Notes: generated by a model not told the origin, from the sequence alone. A stretch of DNA of 64,000 nt from G963662655 sp963665015 (GCA_963665015.2 CAXXSY010000003.1:434001-498000), one strand, 5' to 3'; counted from the stretch's first letter, positions 15,150-24,410 are shown. Numbers and translations: made by a program.

Positions 15150-17147
15150 ATGAAACCGATGATATACATAAACAACCGACCGATTCCGCTGGAAGGCGAG
15201 AAGAACATTTTGGCCGTCGCGCGTAAGGCGCATATCGATATTCCGACGTTCTGCTACCATTCGGAGCTCAGCACCTACGGCGCTTGCCGGCTGTGCCTGG
15301 TGGAGATCGAGGGCAAGGGAATCGTCACCAGTTGCTCGACGCCTCCGAAAGAAGGAATGCGCGTCTTAACGCACACCCGCCAGATTCAGAGGCTCAGGAA
15401 AAACATCGTCGAAATGCTACTGGCGAATCACGATCAAGAGTGCCCGACCTGCGCACGCTCCGAGACATGCTCGTTGCGCTCTCTCAGCGCCAAGCTGGGT
15501 ATCGATAACGTCCGCTACCGCAAGACCAGGAATCCAAGAGAGAAGGACACCGGTTCCATCGCGCTGGTTCGAGACCCGAACAAGTGCGTCCTCTGTGGCG
15601 ACTGCGTCCGTTACTGCCACGAGATTCAAGGCATCGGCGCGATTGATTTCACCAACCGTGGGGAAGACGTGGTGGTGACGACAGCCTTCAACAAGAGCCT
15701 CGCGGACGTCGATTGCGTGAACTGCGGTCAATGTGCCGCCGTTTGCCCGGTGGGTGCGATAACGATCCGCTCGCACACGAAGAACGTATGGGACGCCATC
15801 TATGATGGAGAGAAGACGGTTGTCGCGCAGATCGCACCGGCGGTCCGGGTCGCAATCGGCGAGATGTTCGGCATGCCGGCGGGTGAAGTAACCACCGGAA
15901 AGATCGTCACCGCGATGCGCATGATAGGGTTCGATCAGGTTTACGACACGTCGTTCGCCGCAGACCTCACCGTGGTGGAAGAGGCGAACGAGTTTCTCAA
16001 ACGGAAATCGATCCACGGCAAGTTGCCGGTCTTCACCTCCTGCTGTCCTGCGTGGGTGAAGTACGCCGAGCAGTCGCACCCCGACCTCCTGCCGTACCTC
16101 TCGTCCTGCCGATCGCCGCAGCAGATGTTCGGCTCGATCGCGCGCAACATGCTGCCGCAGAAGCTTGGCATCGAGCAGAAGAACCTGATGGTGGTCTCGA
16201 TCATGCCCTGCACGGCGAAGAAATACGAGTGCGCGCGGCCCGAGTTCAAGACCGACGGATTCCAGGATGTCGATTACGCGCTCACGACGCAGGAGCTGGG
16301 CAACATGATCAAGGAAGCGGGTATCGATTTCGCGTCGCTCGAACCGGAAGCGATGGACCTTCCCATGGGTATGGCGACCGGCGCCGGCGTCCTCTTCGGG
16401 AAGAGCGGCGGGGTCAGCGAAGCCGTGATCAGGTATGCCGCCGACGTGCTGGGCGAGGAAGCCCCGGACGCGATCGATCTGGAAGAAATCCGCGGCGTGA
16501 AAGGCATTCGCGAGACGGAAATTTCGTTCGGGTCCACAACGCTGCGCATGGCGGTTGTCCACGGACTGAAGAACGCGGCGATTGTGGCGCGGAAGGTACT
16601 CAGCGGCGAAATGCAATACGACATCGTGGAAGTGATGGCATGCCCGGGCGGCTGCATCGGCGGCGCGGGTCAGCCCATCGTTCACTCGGAAGAGAAACGA
16701 CAGATGCGCTCGAAGGCCATCACGCATACGGATCAGGTTAGCCCGATAAAGAAATCGCACCGCAATCCGTACATTCAGGAGCTTTACGATTCGACTCTCG
16801 CCGAGCCCAACAGCGAGATCGCGCACAAGCTGCTGCACACGCGTTACACCAGTCGCAAGCGCATCGCAGACGAGAATATCTCGCTCACCGGAACCTCTTC
16901 GGCCGAGCGGGTCAAAGTGCGCGTATGCGTCGGCACGAGCTGCTATCTGAGGGGTGCGCACGATCTTCTGGCAAATCTCCTCAAAACCGTGGAAGAAAAC
17001 GACTGGACGAATCGGGTCGATCTGGGCGCGACCTTCTGCACGGAGAAGTGCGATCGCGGACCGTCGGTATCCATCGGTGACGAGGTGATCCATTTCGCCA
17101 CGCTGGACGGCGTCGTGGATAAGATTCGGAAGTCGGTCGGTGCGTAG
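15150..17147 (+). CDS. hydA: [FeFe]-hydrogenase catalytic subunit HydA (group A3-like)
   Basis: 665 residues. Order: a plant-type [2Fe-2S] domain (TFCYHSELSTYGACRLC), a His-ligated [4Fe-4S] segment (CPTCARSETC), two [4Fe-4S] ferredoxin clusters (CVLCGDCVRYC; CVNCGQCAAVCPVG), then the H-cluster domain with L1 TSCCPAW (about 295), L2 MPCTAKK (about 351) and L3 MACPGGCIGGAG (about 495), and a small-subunit helix region. The C-terminal ~90 residues add another thioredoxin-like [2Fe-2S] module (CVGTSCYLRGA; FCTEKCDRGP). It evolves or oxidises H2 in the cytosol, coupled to NADH plus ferredoxin through HydBC. GGAG precedes the ATG. Confidence 0.95.
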   Translation: MKPMIYINNRPIPLEGEKNILAVARKAHIDIPTFCYHSELSTYGACRLCLVEIEGKGIVTSCSTPPKEGMRVLTHTRQIQRLRKNIVEMLLANHDQECPTCARSETCSLRSLSAKLGIDNVRYRKTRNPREKDTGSIALVRDPNKCVLCGDCVRYCHEIQGIGAIDFTNRGEDVVVTTAFNKSLADVDCVNCGQCAAVCPVGAITIRSHTKNVWDAIYDGEKTVVAQIAPAVRVAIGEMFGMPAGEVTTGKIVTAMRMIGFDQVYDTSFAADLTVVEEANEFLKRKSIHGKLPVFTSCCPAWVKYAEQSHPDLLPYLSSCRSPQQMFGSIARNMLPQKLGIEQKNLMVVSIMPCTAKKYECARPEFKTDGFQDVDYALTTQELGNMIKEAGIDFASLEPEAMDLPMGMATGAGVLFGKSGGVSEAVIRYAADVLGEEAPDAIDLEEIRGVKGIRETEISFGSTTLRMAVVHGLKNAAIVARKVLSGEMQYDIVEVMACPGGCIGGAGQPIVHSEEKRQMRSKAITHTDQVSPIKKSHRNPYIQELYDSTLAEPNSEIAHKLLHTRYTSRKRIADENISLTGTSSAERVKVRVCVGTSCYLRGAHDLLANLLKTVEENDWTNRVDLGATFCTEKCDRGPSVSIGDEVIHFATLDGVVDKIRKSVGA

Positions 17148-17148
17148 C

Positions 17149-17382
17149 ATGAAGACCATTAAAATCTGTATGGGGAGCTCGTGCTTCGCACGGGCAAACC
17201 GCGACAATTTGTCCCTGATCGAGGAGTACCTCAAGTCGCACGGTCTGGAGGGATTCGTCCGTCTGGAAGGCTCGCTCTGCCTGGGCGAGTGCGGCAAGGG
17301 CCCAAACATGATCATCGACGGAGTTTGCTATCACAATGTGCAGCCGGAGAACATCATCCGGCTGCTGGACGAAAACCTGTAA
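17149..17382 (+). CDS. Small [2Fe-2S] thioredoxin-like ferredoxin
   Basis: 77 residues from the ATG at 17149 (a GTG at 17140, overlapping hydA, is the alternative). It consists of one thioredoxin-like [2Fe-2S] domain: ICMGSSCFARAN and GSLCLGECGKGPN give the C-x4-C...C-x3-C ligands as in NuoE and the HydA tail. It is wedged between hydA and the sensory hydrogenase, so it may carry electrons to or from the sensor (inference). Its last codons and stop are included in the 35-bp repeat that follows. Confidence 0.82.
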   Translation: MKTIKICMGSSCFARANRDNLSLIEEYLKSHGLEGFVRLEGSLCLGECGKGPNMIIDGVCYHNVQPENIIRLLDENL

Positions 17383-17476
17383 CCGAAGGATTAATTAGTG
17401 TACGCTGACAACCTGTAACGAAGGATTAATTGGTGTACGCCGACAACATGTAATGAAGGATTAATTGATGAACGCC
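17371..17476 (+). repeat. Triplicated 35-bp translation-initiation region
   Basis: Three tandem units (17371-17406, 17407-17441, 17442-17476) each hold a stop codon context (AACCTGTAA or AACATGTAA), the segment GAAGGATTAATT and a start codon followed by TACGCYGAC or AACGCCGAG. Start codons fall at 17398 (GTG), 17433 (GTG) and 17468 (ATG, the real gene). The first two open six-codon mini-ORFs (V/M-YADNL and V/M-YADNM) that end inside the next unit. Confidence 0.9.
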
Positions 17477-19162
17477 GAGAACCCGATCTATACCGAGAAA
17501 ACGGAGTGTCAGGACTGCTATAAATGCGTGCGGAATTGCCCGGTCAAAGCGATTCTGGTGCGCGACGGAAGCGCAGCCGTGGTCGCCGAAGACTGCCTTT
17601 ATTGCGGCAAGTGTACGCTGGTGTGCCCCGTGGGCGCGAAGAAAGTGCGCGACGATATCGATCTCGCGCGCGACCTGATCGCCTCCGGCAAGAAGGTCTA
17701 TGCCTCGCTGGCGCCGTCGTTCCGTAGCGAATTCGCCGACATTCCGGAGGGTCAGCTCCTGGCGTGCATCGAGCAGCTCGGATTTGCTGGGGTTTCGGAG
17801 ACGGCGCTGGGTGCGCAGGAGGTCTCGGCGGCGTGCGCGCGGATACTTACGGAGGGCGAGAACCGGGTCTATATCTCGACCGCGTGCCCTTCGGTGGTGC
17901 GCTTGATCGAGCGATTCTATCCCGATTACATCGGCAATCTGACCGATCTGATGTCGCCGGTGCAGGCGCATGGCAGGATATTGCGCGACACTTTCGAAGA
18001 GGATATCGGGATCGTTTTTTTCAGTCCCTGCATCGCGAAGAAGACCGAAACCGGTCAGACCATCGATGTCTCGCTGACATTTAAAGAACTTCGCAGATGG
18101 CTCAACAGCGAATCAATCGTAGTCTCGGATGAAACAGCCGCCTTCGTGCCGGAAAAAGCCGAGGAAGGCGGCTGGTATCCCATCGACGGCGGTATGATCG
18201 ACGGTATCCGGCAGAACCGCGCGTTCACGGACGTGCAGTTCCTCTGCGTCAGCGGCGTGAAGAACATCATGGAGTCGCTGGAGGACATCGACAGGCTCGA
18301 TCTTGACGCGCCGGTGTTCATCGAAGCGCTGGCGTGCGAAGGCGGCTGTGTGAATGGCCCTCAGGTCTCCAAACGCGGCGCGACGGTGGTCAAGCGATCG
18401 CAGATATTGAATTCGACGCCTCTGCCCTCGGAAGACGAGGTGCGCAACAGCATCCACCGGATCGAGAAATTCTTTCGCCCGGAGCCGAAGAAGAGGGAGA
18501 AATACCTTCCCGAGCAGATTGCGCAGGCGCTTCTCAAGATCGGCAAGGTACGGCATTCGGACGAGCTGAATTGCGGCGGCTGCGGCTACGACACCTGCCA
18601 GGATTTCGCCGTTGCCATGCTGGAAGACCGAGCCGAGCCGGCGATGTGCGTCTCGTATCTCAGGCGGCTGGCGCAGAACAAGGCGAACGCGCTCCTGAAA
18701 TCGATGCCGAGCGGTGTCGTGATCGTTGATAAGGAGCTGAAGATTCTGGAATGCAATCCGCGCTTCGTGGAGATCGTGGGCGGCGACGCGGGTATCGTGT
18801 TCGAGGTCAATCCCGAGCTGTCGGGCGTCTATCTGGAGCGGCTGGTGCCTTTTCACGACGTGTTCCGGCAGGTGCTGGACGATGGCAGCGAATCGAAGGT
18901 CATGGACATCGAGCACAACAAGAAGGTGATCCGGCTCACAGTGTTCACGGTGGAGGCGCATTTTACGGTGGGCGGCGTGCTACAGGACGTAACAAAACCC
19001 GTCATCCAGAGCGAGAAGATCATCCAGAACGCGCGAGAAGTCATGAAGAAGAACCTTACGACCGTGCAGCAGATCGCGTTCCTGCTGGGCGAAAACGCCG
19101 CGGACAGTGAAGTGCTGCTCAATTCGATCATCCAGTCGTTCTCGCGCAAAGGACAGGAGTGA
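17468..19162 (+). CDS. Sensory [FeFe]-hydrogenase with PAS domain (HydS-like, group C)
   Basis: 564 residues. It has two [4Fe-4S] motifs (CQDCYKCVRNCPVKA; CLYCGKCTLVCPVGA), a hydrogenase-like domain with altered H-cluster loops (L1 STACPSVV, L2 FFSPCIAKK, L3 EALACEGGCVNGP), a third Fe-S segment of the ARC/ROC type (CGGCGYDTC...AMC, about 367-395) and a C-terminal PAS domain (about 405-500). Such enzymes sense H2 or redox state rather than serving metabolism. The next gene, a PP2C phosphatase overlapping by 1 bp, is the usual output partner of group C3. It follows HydCBA in the same direction, suggesting feedback on hydrogen metabolism. Confidence 0.88.
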   Translation: MNAENPIYTEKTECQDCYKCVRNCPVKAILVRDGSAAVVAEDCLYCGKCTLVCPVGAKKVRDDIDLARDLIASGKKVYASLAPSFRSEFADIPEGQLLACIEQLGFAGVSETALGAQEVSAACARILTEGENRVYISTACPSVVRLIERFYPDYIGNLTDLMSPVQAHGRILRDTFEEDIGIVFFSPCIAKKTETGQTIDVSLTFKELRRWLNSESIVVSDETAAFVPEKAEEGGWYPIDGGMIDGIRQNRAFTDVQFLCVSGVKNIMESLEDIDRLDLDAPVFIEALACEGGCVNGPQVSKRGATVVKRSQILNSTPLPSEDEVRNSIHRIEKFFRPEPKKREKYLPEQIAQALLKIGKVRHSDELNCGGCGYDTCQDFAVAMLEDRAEPAMCVSYLRRLAQNKANALLKSMPSGVVIVDKELKILECNPRFVEIVGGDAGIVFEVNPELSGVYLERLVPFHDVFRQVLDDGSESKVMDIEHNKKVIRLTVFTVEAHFTVGGVLQDVTKPVIQSEKIIQNAREVMKKNLTTVQQIAFLLGENAADSEVLLNSIIQSFSRKGQE

Positions 19163-20337
19163 TGCGCGAGCTGTACCTCGAAGTCGATTACTACCAGCTC
19201 CGCAAGCATGGGCAGGGTGTGAGTGGCGATCACTTTACCAGCTTGAAGGACAAGGATCGCATCGTGTCCGTCCTCGCCGACGGACTGGGCAGCGGCGTGA
19301 AAGCAGGCGTGCTGGCAACCCTCACCACGACCATGGCGTCCAGATTCGTCCTCTCCGACATGGACATCCGGCGTGCCGCGGAGATTATCCTCGAAACGCT
19401 TCCCGTCTGCTCTCTCCGCAAGATCGGCTACTCGACCTTCACCATCGTCGATGCGGGATCGAACGGCTCTGTGCGCGTCATCGAGTACGACAACCCCTCC
19501 ATCGTTCTGCTACGCGACGGCAAATCGATATCGCTGGACAAAAACGAAATCATCCTCAGCAGCGAGCGCAGGGGGCGGCTCTTCTATTCGACGTTCAAGA
19601 TGGAGCCGGAAGATCGACTGGTCTTCTTCTCGGACGGCGTCACGCAATCCGGGATGGGATCGGCGTACATGCCGCTGGGATGGTCGGAAAAGGGCGTGGT
19701 GCGGTTTCTGGAGCACGAGCTGGAGGAAAACAACTCCATCTCCGCTGGCGAGCTTTGCATGCAGACAACGCGACGGGCACTCGAATACGACAACCACAAG
19801 GCCATGGACGATATCACCTGCGCAGCCCTCTATCTCAGGGAGCCGCGGAAACTGCTCGTGATGTCGGGACCTCCCTACGATCGTGAAAAGGATGCGACCC
19901 TGGCGAACATCGCGCGGGAGTTCAAAGGCAGGAAGGTCATCTGTGGCGGAACCACCTCCTCGATCATCGCACGGGAACTGGACATCCCGATCTCCGTTAA
20001 TCTGGACGAGGTTCGACGCGATGCGGATATCCCGCCGACCGCCGAGATGGAAGGATTCGAGCTCGTAACCGAAGGGACCATCACGCTGAATCGCTGCCTG
20101 CAAATCCTGGACAAGGAACATCCGCTCGAAAAGGTCAAACGAAGCCCGATCAAGACGCTGGCACGGCTCTTTATCGAGAGCGACATCGTGCAGTTCGTGG
20201 TTGGTACCCGCATCAACGAAGCCCACCAGGACCCGACCCTGCCGCGCGAACTCGAAATCCGGCGCAACCTCATCAAGAACTTCTGCAACGTGCTGGAAAA
20301 GAAATACCTCAAAGAAACCCACATCGAATATCTATAA
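19162..20337 (+). CDS. SpoIIE/PP2C-type serine phosphatase linked to sensory hydrogenase
   Basis: 391 residues; the ATG overlaps the previous stop (TGATG). The N-terminal PP2C/SpoIIE domain (about 1-230) shows metal-binding Asp motifs VLADGLGSG, FFSDGVTQSG and AMDDITCAAL. The C-terminal ~150 residues (KLLVMSGPPYDREKDATLAN; KVICGGTTSSIIARELDIPI) form a conserved extension seen in hydrogenase-linked family members, possibly a ligand-binding or binding-partner domain. Probable role: dephosphorylates a Ser/Thr-phosphorylated regulator in response to the PAS hydrogenase. No cognate anti-sigma or kinase gene is nearby. It is the last gene of the hydrogenase run. Confidence 0.85.
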   Translation: MRELYLEVDYYQLRKHGQGVSGDHFTSLKDKDRIVSVLADGLGSGVKAGVLATLTTTMASRFVLSDMDIRRAAEIILETLPVCSLRKIGYSTFTIVDAGSNGSVRVIEYDNPSIVLLRDGKSISLDKNEIILSSERRGRLFYSTFKMEPEDRLVFFSDGVTQSGMGSAYMPLGWSEKGVVRFLEHELEENNSISAGELCMQTTRRALEYDNHKAMDDITCAALYLREPRKLLVMSGPPYDREKDATLANIAREFKGRKVICGGTTSSIIARELDIPISVNLDEVRRDADIPPTAEMEGFELVTEGTITLNRCLQILDKEHPLEKVKRSPIKTLARLFIESDIVQFVVGTRINEAHQDPTLPRELEIRRNLIKNFCNVLEKKYLKETHIEYL

Positions 20338-20378
20338 AGAAGTTTCAATTTCAAATCGAGTGGGTTAATGGTGCAGTG

Positions 20379-20640
20379 ATGATCCTGAAGTCCTGGAAGG
20401 ACGATAGATTTTAGCCGTGGGGATTCAGGATTGTCAGCAAGCTGAAATCCTACAGGTACGAAAGTGCCGGGTACATGAATATGAGAGCGGTAAAAGTCCC
20501 GTAGGGACGGTAGACGATAAGCAGAGTTATTTGTCTGTCGCACCTCCGGCGCTCTTTTCATGTATTTGTATAAATTACCGGGGCTTACTCCTCAGCTTAA
20601 AATCTGTCATCCCTGCGGGATTGGGAACAACGAAATCCAT
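20379..20640. repeat. Intergenic palindromic-module region
   Basis: The 450 bp after the phosphatase have no supported gene. They contain short dyads of the kind repeated in many FCB genomes: GGATTCAGGATT...AATCC, GTCCC-GTA-GGGAC (about 20498-20510), CACCTCCGG...ACCGGGGCTTACTCC, and CATCCCTGCGGGATT. This looks like a non-coding, transposase-REP-like or hairpin repeat cluster. I cannot name the family. Confidence 0.4.
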
Positions 20641-20722
20641 TCTAACCAGCAAGTTTGAAAGAGAACCATTTGTAACTGTGCCAATATCATTCAACCTTTG
20701 GACTTTGATTGCTCTATAAGGG

Positions 20723-20772
20723 GTAAGAACCTCCCCGGCAATAAATGGGGAATACTCCGTGGAGGTTCTTAC
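20723..20772. repeat. 12-bp perfect inverted repeat
   Basis: GTAAGAACCTCC (20723-20734) and GGAGGTTCTTAC (20761-20772) are exact reverse complements 26 bp apart, with a smaller CCCC...GGGG dyad inside. They lie 17 bp beyond the stop of the minus-strand phosphorylase and could end its transcript or mark an element end. No T-run follows, so it is not a classic terminator. Confidence 0.55.
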
Positions 20773-20789
20773 TGACATACTATGTTCGG

Positions 20790-23700
20790 TCAGGCGAGCT
20801 CGATACGGATGCTCCTGACGTCTCTGTTTCTGATTTTCTGAGCCATGTCGCCGACGATTTTGTTCGCGGTCACGACGTTACCCTGTTTGTCCTCGATTGT
20901 GTAGGACACCGGCTTGACGGCAAAGGTGTCCTTCCGCTGCGGATTGTGGTAGGTCACCGGAATCTCGCCGAGGAAGATGAACCCGAAGGTGTCCTTCTCG
21001 AAGCGCACATCCTGCCACTGTCCGTCGATGAACAGACTGTGGCTGGCGGCTTCCTTCGTAAAGAGCCACGCGGGAAGCGCCGGGTCGAGATGGAGTTGGA
21101 GTTGACCGTCTTCGTCCAGGCTGAACGGGTTCTTACCGACGGTCATGAACATCAGGATGTTGATGAACTCCGCCGTGGCACCGCTGAGCCGTGCGACGAA
21201 TCCGTTGCCGTGGATGGACGGATCGGGGTTGGCGCTGCTGACGATGAAGCTCGAATTCTCCAGAACGCTACGCCCATAGACCTCCGGCTTCATGAACGGT
21301 ACGCACACGTCGCGGAAGTCCTCGAAGAACTCCGCGTAAAGCTCGTTGCGCAGCATTTCCAGCATATACTTGTACTCCATGTGCAGCCAGATCGATTCGT
21401 TCTCGAACCATCCGGGCGAGAAGGTGCGGGCGCGCCCGATCTCCATGGGTTGATCGGTGAGTTTCTCGTTAACCTTGTACATCCTGAGCTTGCGGTCGTA
21501 GAGTCCGCTTCGCCGTATGTTTCTTACCAGTTCCCTCGATTTTTCTCTGTCCGTGCTGCAACGCAGGAAATGAACCGGTCCTTCGAGGAACAGCGGCAGC
21601 GCTGTCTGCCTGAATCCGGTTGCGCGGAAGCAGGGCAGTCCCTTCGCGTTTCTCTTCTCTATACGGTTGCCGTGTTCATCTATGATAAAGAGCGGCTCGT
21701 AGTCGGTCACGTGGTTGATAAAGTAGGTCGAGATGACCTTCTGCTTATCGTTCCATCCGCGCGAGATACCGTCCTCGACGCGCTTCAGTCCGTCCTCGAG
21801 CAGCTTCTTGATCGCATCGAGCGAGAGCGCTTTTTCCTTACCTTCGATGCCGAGCCTTGTCGTCCGGCGGTACGATTCCTTGAGCGACGTCGCCTCGTTC
21901 CAGTAGTCGAAAGTGGAGAGGTCTTTCTGTAACAATGCGGACAATGCGTGGAAGAAATCGTGCAATTCTCTGAAAACGTAAAGATTGCGGTCTGGGCAGT
22001 CGATTTCTTCCAGTGTCCGGAGCACGAAGAGGATAAGACGCTTGAGCTCGAGGGTCTCGTTCAGGCTTGAGCCGATGAGACCGGGCATACCGTTGAGCGC
22101 GTCGTACCAGTCCGGTTTGCCCGCTTCCATCTCGATTCCCACGCCGTTCGCGTCGAGGGATGCGAGTTTGTTGACGATAAGGCACAGCATCTTGCCGAAG
22201 AGGGTGGTTCGATAGACGTCGCCCTTGCCGTGCGCGGCGTGCATGAAGTGCCGGTCGTGTCTGCGGCTCTCGATCAGGTTTTTGTGCTCTTCGTCGAGCA
22301 CGACGCTGTTGAGCTGCATGGGATTGCCGTCCCAGATCACGTACTTATCGTCACGCGGTGCGACGTGATGCGGGCTGTCGTAGTAGGAAAACGTCTTCTT
22401 CTCGAACAGCAATTCGTGTTTCATCTCCGGGTAGATGGCCAAAAAGTTTTCCAGCAAGTCGAGGTTGTAGGTCCAGTGGTCGATCCAGTATCCTTCGCCG
22501 AATTCGGCGTCGTGATCCTTCTCGCAGATGCTCATCAGATCGGCGAGGAATTTTTCGTGATCGCCCAGAATCTCGATATCGTGCTCCCGCAGGTAGATGA
22601 TAAGTTCGCCGGGCGTGAAGAGGTTCTGGATGTAATCCTTCACCGCGTGCGCCGATTTTTCGTTGAAATACCCGGTCAGGAGGTCGTCCAGCCCGTTGTG
22701 CTCGGGCGCCTTGAAGCGCACGTCCTTGATCACCAGCGGATTGAAGCCGTCGAGCTGGATGAGGTTGTAGAAATGTTCGATATTGCCGTCGCGAATTTCG
22801 GGATTGAACAGCAGGTCGAGACGGCGGTTCTGGTTGACGTCGCGGAAATTTCCGTTTCCCTGCGAATAAGGCGTGGGTGTGAGCCGAAAATCGTTGTAAT
22901 CCCGCTCCAGATCGCCGTGCTTGCGCGAGTAGAGGTATAGCGTCGTGGATGATTCGGTTCCCTTGAACGTGTAGGGGAAGCCGCCACGGAGGGCGTTATC
23001 CAGGAAATTCTGCCGCGTGTAGTGGTTGAGCGCTTTCTCGCTGCTGCATATAAAGTTATGCTGGGTCAGTCTGTCGATGATGCGGCAATTCTCTTCGAGC
23101 TTCGTGTTGACGTATGCCTGCGTGGCGATGCGCGGTACCGCTTCGTTCAGGGCCTGAGCAGAGTTTGCCTGCCCGATGATCGATGTGTAGGTGAAGGTCG
23201 CGCCCGGTTCGATGGTTCCAGAGAGTGCGCCCATCGCGGAGGGAAGCCTGTTCTCGAGTATCTGACCGCCGATCAACTCATCAACGGGGTTGTCCAGGAA
23301 GCTTTCGGGAACCAGGTAGTCGCCGCGGATACCGAAGATTTTAACCGGATCGACGATCGTATCGACCATCTGGTCACCGACGAATCCGAGGTAGAAATTC
23401 CCCTTCTCGATGCGCACCACTTCCGGCCGGTCGTGCGGTTCCACCTTGCCCTTGAAGAGCGGAGCCTTGTTTTCGTGGTTTTTCACCTCAACGAACGCCT
23501 CCACCAGCCGGCGGATGAATTTCAGCGCGCCGTTATCCAGTCCGTAGGGGATGATGAGCGGCAGCCCGTCCAGCGCTTCGAAGCGAACCGGTTTTTCGTC
23601 CAGGTTCTCGATGCGGAGTCTGCGGATCAGTCCGGCGTAGCGATCCTGCGGGACGTTGAAGTATTCGACGGTGAACTTGAGCTTCAGGTCGTAATTGGTT

Positions 23701-24074
23701 TCTTCGAGCGTCAGGCTCGCGGGATGGATGATCATCCGCTGCTCGATCTTCATGGTGCGGTTTTGCAGGTCCTTCCGGAAGGGCTCGTAGTACGCGCCAT
23801 CGATCTTCACGAAGGTGCGGAATCCCTGCGAGGTCACGAGGTTGTACGCCTGGTTGGCAGGCAGGAACTCCATGATGGGGTTGTGCTTTCCTTCGATACC
23901 CATACTGCAAACGCACTGTCCGCGGTTTACGTAGAAGGTCCACATGGGGATTCCTTCCTTGCCTGCGACGCCCGGGAAGAAGCTGGAGAATAGTTTCGAG
24001 GAGTTGTAGCCGTCGATGACGAACGCGCCCGAATCTTGCAGTCGATATTGTACGTTGTTGATTGAATTCAACAC
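20790..24074 (-). CDS. Large glycoside phosphorylase, cellobiose-phosphorylase superfamily (GH149/GH161-like)
   Basis: 1094 residues without a signal peptide. It has an N-terminal beta-sandwich (about 1-330) and an (alpha/alpha)6 catalytic barrel with GGFPYTF and YSQGNGNFRDVNQNRRLD (general-acid Asp context), then a C-terminal region with ENSSFIVSSANPDPSIHGNG. Length and motifs exceed GH94 and fit the ~1100-residue beta-1,3-glucan phosphorylases (GH149/GH161); which of the two is not settled. The enzyme would release glucose-1-phosphate from short beta-glucans in the cytosol. Neighbouring GH17, GH16 and GH30 enzymes support a beta-1,3-glucan diet. The start is GTG at 24074 (or TTG 24071) after AAGGAG. 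Confidence 0.72.
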   Translation of the reverse strand: MLNSINNVQYRLQDSGAFVIDGYNSSKLFSSFFPGVAGKEGIPMWTFYVNRGQCVCSMGIEGKHNPIMEFLPANQAYNLVTSQGFRTFVKIDGAYYEPFRKDLQNRTMKIEQRMIIHPASLTLEETNYDLKLKFTVEYFNVPQDRYAGLIRRLRIENLDEKPVRFEALDGLPLIIPYGLDNGALKFIRRLVEAFVEVKNHENKAPLFKGKVEPHDRPEVVRIEKGNFYLGFVGDQMVDTIVDPVKIFGIRGDYLVPESFLDNPVDELIGGQILENRLPSAMGALSGTIEPGATFTYTSIIGQANSAQALNEAVPRIATQAYVNTKLEENCRIIDRLTQHNFICSSEKALNHYTRQNFLDNALRGGFPYTFKGTESSTTLYLYSRKHGDLERDYNDFRLTPTPYSQGNGNFRDVNQNRRLDLLFNPEIRDGNIEHFYNLIQLDGFNPLVIKDVRFKAPEHNGLDDLLTGYFNEKSAHAVKDYIQNLFTPGELIIYLREHDIEILGDHEKFLADLMSICEKDHDAEFGEGYWIDHWTYNLDLLENFLAIYPEMKHELLFEKKTFSYYDSPHHVAPRDDKYVIWDGNPMQLNSVVLDEEHKNLIESRRHDRHFMHAAHGKGDVYRTTLFGKMLCLIVNKLASLDANGVGIEMEAGKPDWYDALNGMPGLIGSSLNETLELKRLILFVLRTLEEIDCPDRNLYVFRELHDFFHALSALLQKDLSTFDYWNEATSLKESYRRTTRLGIEGKEKALSLDAIKKLLEDGLKRVEDGISRGWNDKQKVISTYFINHVTDYEPLFIIDEHGNRIEKRNAKGLPCFRATGFRQTALPLFLEGPVHFLRCSTDREKSRELVRNIRRSGLYDRKLRMYKVNEKLTDQPMEIGRARTFSPGWFENESIWLHMEYKYMLEMLRNELYAEFFEDFRDVCVPFMKPEVYGRSVLENSSFIVSSANPDPSIHGNGFVARLSGATAEFINILMFMTVGKNPFSLDEDGQLQLHLDPALPAWLFTKEAASHSLFIDGQWQDVRFEKDTFGFIFLGEIPVTYHNPQRKDTFAVKPVSYTIEDKQGNVVTANKIVGDMAQKIRNRDVRSIRIELA

Positions 24075-24154
24075 GATCTCCTTTGCGTTTTTGGAAAAGA
24101 ATCAGCCGGCACGGCGTGCGCACCGGCCGATTCGACAGTGCTTTTCAGTGCATC

Positions 24155-24410
24155 ACCATGTTCGGTGATCTTGTGATATATGACACAGTATGTTGCACAT
24201 AATTCCAGGTTTCTCTGGCGTCATATATCACTATTTTGCAAGACCATGTTCGGTGATCTTGTGATATATGACACAGTATGTTGCACATAATTCCAGGTTT
24301 CTCTGGTGTCATATATCACTATTTTGCAAGACCATGTTCGGTAATCTTGTGATATATGACACAGTATGCTGCACATAATTTCAGGTTTCTCTGGTGTCAT
24401 ATATCACTAT
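24155..24410 (-). repeat. Three tandem 88-bp hairpin repeats after a glycan-binding gene
   Basis: Units start at 24155, 24243 and 24331 (period 88; the third merges with the 3' end of the upstream gene). Each holds a long stem: GTGATATATGAC answered by GTCATATATCAC, with an inner CCAG...CTGG. On the minus strand each unit begins with ATGGTCTTGCAAAATAG, a near copy of the gene's last codons ATGGTCCTGCTGAAATAG, so the array grew by duplication of the gene end plus its hairpin. Confidence 0.9.

Noticed and set aside
20379..20640. Riboswitch or structured RNA after the phosphatase
   Set aside because: The dyads are short and lie between a plus-strand gene end and a minus-strand gene end, with no gene downstream to regulate. 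They match intergenic palindromic repeats better.
20790..24074. Plain cellobiose phosphorylase (GH94)
   Set aside because: It is ~300 residues too long and the locus is built around beta-1,3-glucan enzymes; a GH149/GH161-like assignment fits better but remains unproven.
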